Origin: Cymodocea nodosa
Lineage: Eukaryota; Streptophyta; Magnoliopsida; Alismatales; Cymodoceaceae
Direction: 5' to 3'
DNA length: 64,000 bases
Assembly (NCBI GenBank): GCA_036874045.1
Contig: CM072347.1
Coordinates: 64,501 to 128,500, forward strand
The notes under the pieces were generated by a model that was given only the letters and a program-made list of their open reading frames with translations, did no database searches and was not told the DNA's origin. The translations under genes were made by a program, and so were the position numbers. The stretch's first letter is position 1. Each line of letters starts with the position of its first letter. Below are positions 61,951 to 64,000 of this stretch, in pieces.

Positions 61951-62038
61951 CTCCGCCGTTACGAGTCGCCTCCCAAACCCCCAACACCGCAGATGGAAAG
62001 CGCCACTCGGACGACGTCGCCGTCGCTCGGAGGGAGCC

Positions 62039-62046
62039 TATTTATA
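62039..62046 (-). promoter_or_regulatory. TATA box of the B-box gene
   Basis: The minus strand reads TATAAATA in the context CCTATAAATAGG, about 90 bp upstream of the start codon at 61950, a normal plant core-promoter spacing. Confidence 0.75.
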
Positions 62047-64000
62047 GGACGAAAAGCTTAGTGGACTGAAGGGCATCTTCGTCATTTCGCATAGACACGT
62101 GGCAACGCCATGCGACGCTTCCGTCTGACGAAGCGAGGCGTCCGCAGATATTTTGACCGTAGGCGAAGGCGTCCCTCCGCCAACCACGCCCCAACGTTTT
62201 ATTCTTAATTAATACTACTATTTTATATTTACAGAAAAAGAAAAAATATATATACATGTTGGTGTTCGTTGGATTTTTTTTATTTTTTATTTTTTATTTA
62301 AATACCTTTTCCAAAAATGAAATATAATCGAAACAGATTTTTGGGTCTTTCCACATTCCAGGAGAGGAGGGAAAAAAGAAAATATAGATTTTAGTGATGG
62401 AAAGAAATTCAATTTCATAAGTGAGTATCTCAGTGGGGGCACCAATAAGAAAGAGACAATTTTAAATAAGGTAGACGTTGTAATACGGAGTGGTGACGAT
62501 CACGTAGGGTTGCTTTATTTGTTTGCGACAATTTTAATTTTGTTTCCTTAAAAGAGAAGCGATTGCGTTTGTACCCTCTCGATAGCATATATATTAACAA
62601 TCTATTAGGGTTGTTGTTATTCTTGAGCCGATTTATGCCATACTCGTGTATGAGTATCAGCAGTTAGTTATTTATTTAACGAAGAATGTTGTAAATTTTT
62701 TCCCTTTTTATGATTAACAATCTCGCAAGAATTGGCTTATCTCTTTTCCTTGTCATAACTTTTACAATTCTTTTGGGATACATACGTCATTTGTTCCCAG
62801 GCCAAATACCATTTCATCTAGTAGTGATCATATATATATATATATATATAATCTTAAACCCAAACGAACACAATATTTTTTCATCAGCCTGCGTGTGGAT
62901 TACAAATCTTGCTTCTGGCTCAAGTGGAAGATCATAAAAACACGCACATTCTACAAAAAAGTAAGCAAGGAAGGCCGGTAGCTAAAATCCATGGCAGACC
63001 CACCCAACGGTACGAGATGATTAATAAGTTTTCAATGTACAGATGATGAAACCTCTGCATGTACAAATACCTCTGAAATGTTAACAAACTGATGAAGCCG
63101 CCCTCTCCTCATATATATATTGGACACTCTTAAGACTGGTGGAAGATATTGTCTTCCTTTTAATGTCAATTTATGTACAGATTTGCACACTGGAATTCGT
63201 CCACATATTTTGTCATGGCACCGTCTGCTTTCTGATTTACTACCCTCTCTCCTCTTTTCTTCTTTTCTCTGAAAAACAGGAGGGAAGTCTTTTTTTATCA
63301 TCCAAAGAACGGAAATTTATTTGAAGAGATGAACTCTTAACAATTTTCTCGGTATGAAGTTCATTTTGGAACAAATGAAGATAATTTTCTAGGAATTAAA
63401 TGTCTGAATAAATAAGAAAAATATGAGGAAAGATCTTGCCAAGAGCATAAAGAAACAATATTACAAGTAGAACATGATACAAATTTAGTGATAAAGATAC
63501 AAGAACACGATCCTCAATATACAAACACAAATGCCTCTTCCACATGTATAAATAACTCTTTTTGTATCTTCCAATCCATCAAGATCATCACGATGCATGA
63601 GGCAAAATTCAGTGAATTGTATGCCAATTCCAATATGCTGCAATTCTATTTGTGGAAATGGGGCAAACAAACGTCTCCAAAGCTATCACTTGAAGGCGAA
63701 CATTAACAAACACAAGGGCACCTACAAACTCACTCTAAACGTCTTCAACCTCTTCTAAAGAAGGAAAAAACCTCTTACCCTTACAATTCCCCTCCCCTCC
63801 CTCAGAGTGAAACTTCATTAACATATCTTGAATCAATTCAAACAAAATTTTGTCTTTCATCTATAAGTTCCATGTCGTGAAAGCATAACACCACAGCACC
63901 ATTTGAAAAGAAATTTCATGAGGAAAAAATACTCTTTCCCCAAAACAATTTTAATGTGTCTTGCAGAACAGTTTCTAAAATTCTCAATTTTTCTCGTCAT
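62047..64000. other. Right-end intergenic stretch
   Basis: AT-rich sequence with an (AT)n tract at 62829-62850 and short unsupported frames only. The first few hundred bases should hold the upstream promoter of the B-box gene. Confidence 0.5.

Overview
The window is nuclear DNA of a flowering plant. It has spliced genes with GT-AG introns, nuclear-encoded photosystem genes with chloroplast transit peptides, a tandem receptor-kinase cluster, plant-only families (NHL, DUF1218, SPARK, BBX) and decayed Copia and LINE remnants. The mix of very GC-rich exons and AT-rich spacers suggests a monocot, probably a commelinid; this is inference and I cannot name the species.

Region 1 (1-25.6 kb) is a tandem cluster of G-type lectin S-receptor-like kinase genes, all on the minus strand. 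It holds two copies with open frames (9996-13523 and 14657-17848), two broken copies (3252-6488 with two Tyr-to-stop changes and a damaged P-loop; 21346-24563 with 10-bp and 22-bp deletions) and one exon-1 fragment (18629-18997). The copies form two pairs, each with a period of about 6.7 kb. Non-coding sequence 3' of the first pair is almost unchanged between copies. The gene at 9996-13523 has two alternative versions of exon 2. Either one keeps the frame, but using both gives a stop. Copia integrase relics sit at the cluster's upstream side.

Region 2 (25.8-43 kb) is gene-rich. It contains a GPI-anchored SPARK-domain protein, a dead ABC1/ADCK-type kinase gene, two NDR1/HIN1-like membrane proteins, a PsbQ-like NDH-lumen subunit gene head-to-head with a true psbQ gene, a small conserved plant protein, a DUF1218 membrane protein and an intronless, somewhat divergent histone H2A. 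The PsbQ-like/psbQ pair shares intron phases and a last exon of equal length across a 489-bp divergent promoter with G-box, I-box and site II motifs.

Region 3 (43-64 kb) carries a seven-exon CRLK-type receptor kinase, a P-class PPR protein, a small single-pass membrane protein, a USP-domain (PHOS32-like) protein with a LINE relic in its intron, and a B-box zinc-finger protein. The last 2 kb hold no gene that I can recognise.

Exon limits were set by hand from splice consensus, reading phase and comparison between paralogues. Family assignments come from motif recognition, not from a search.
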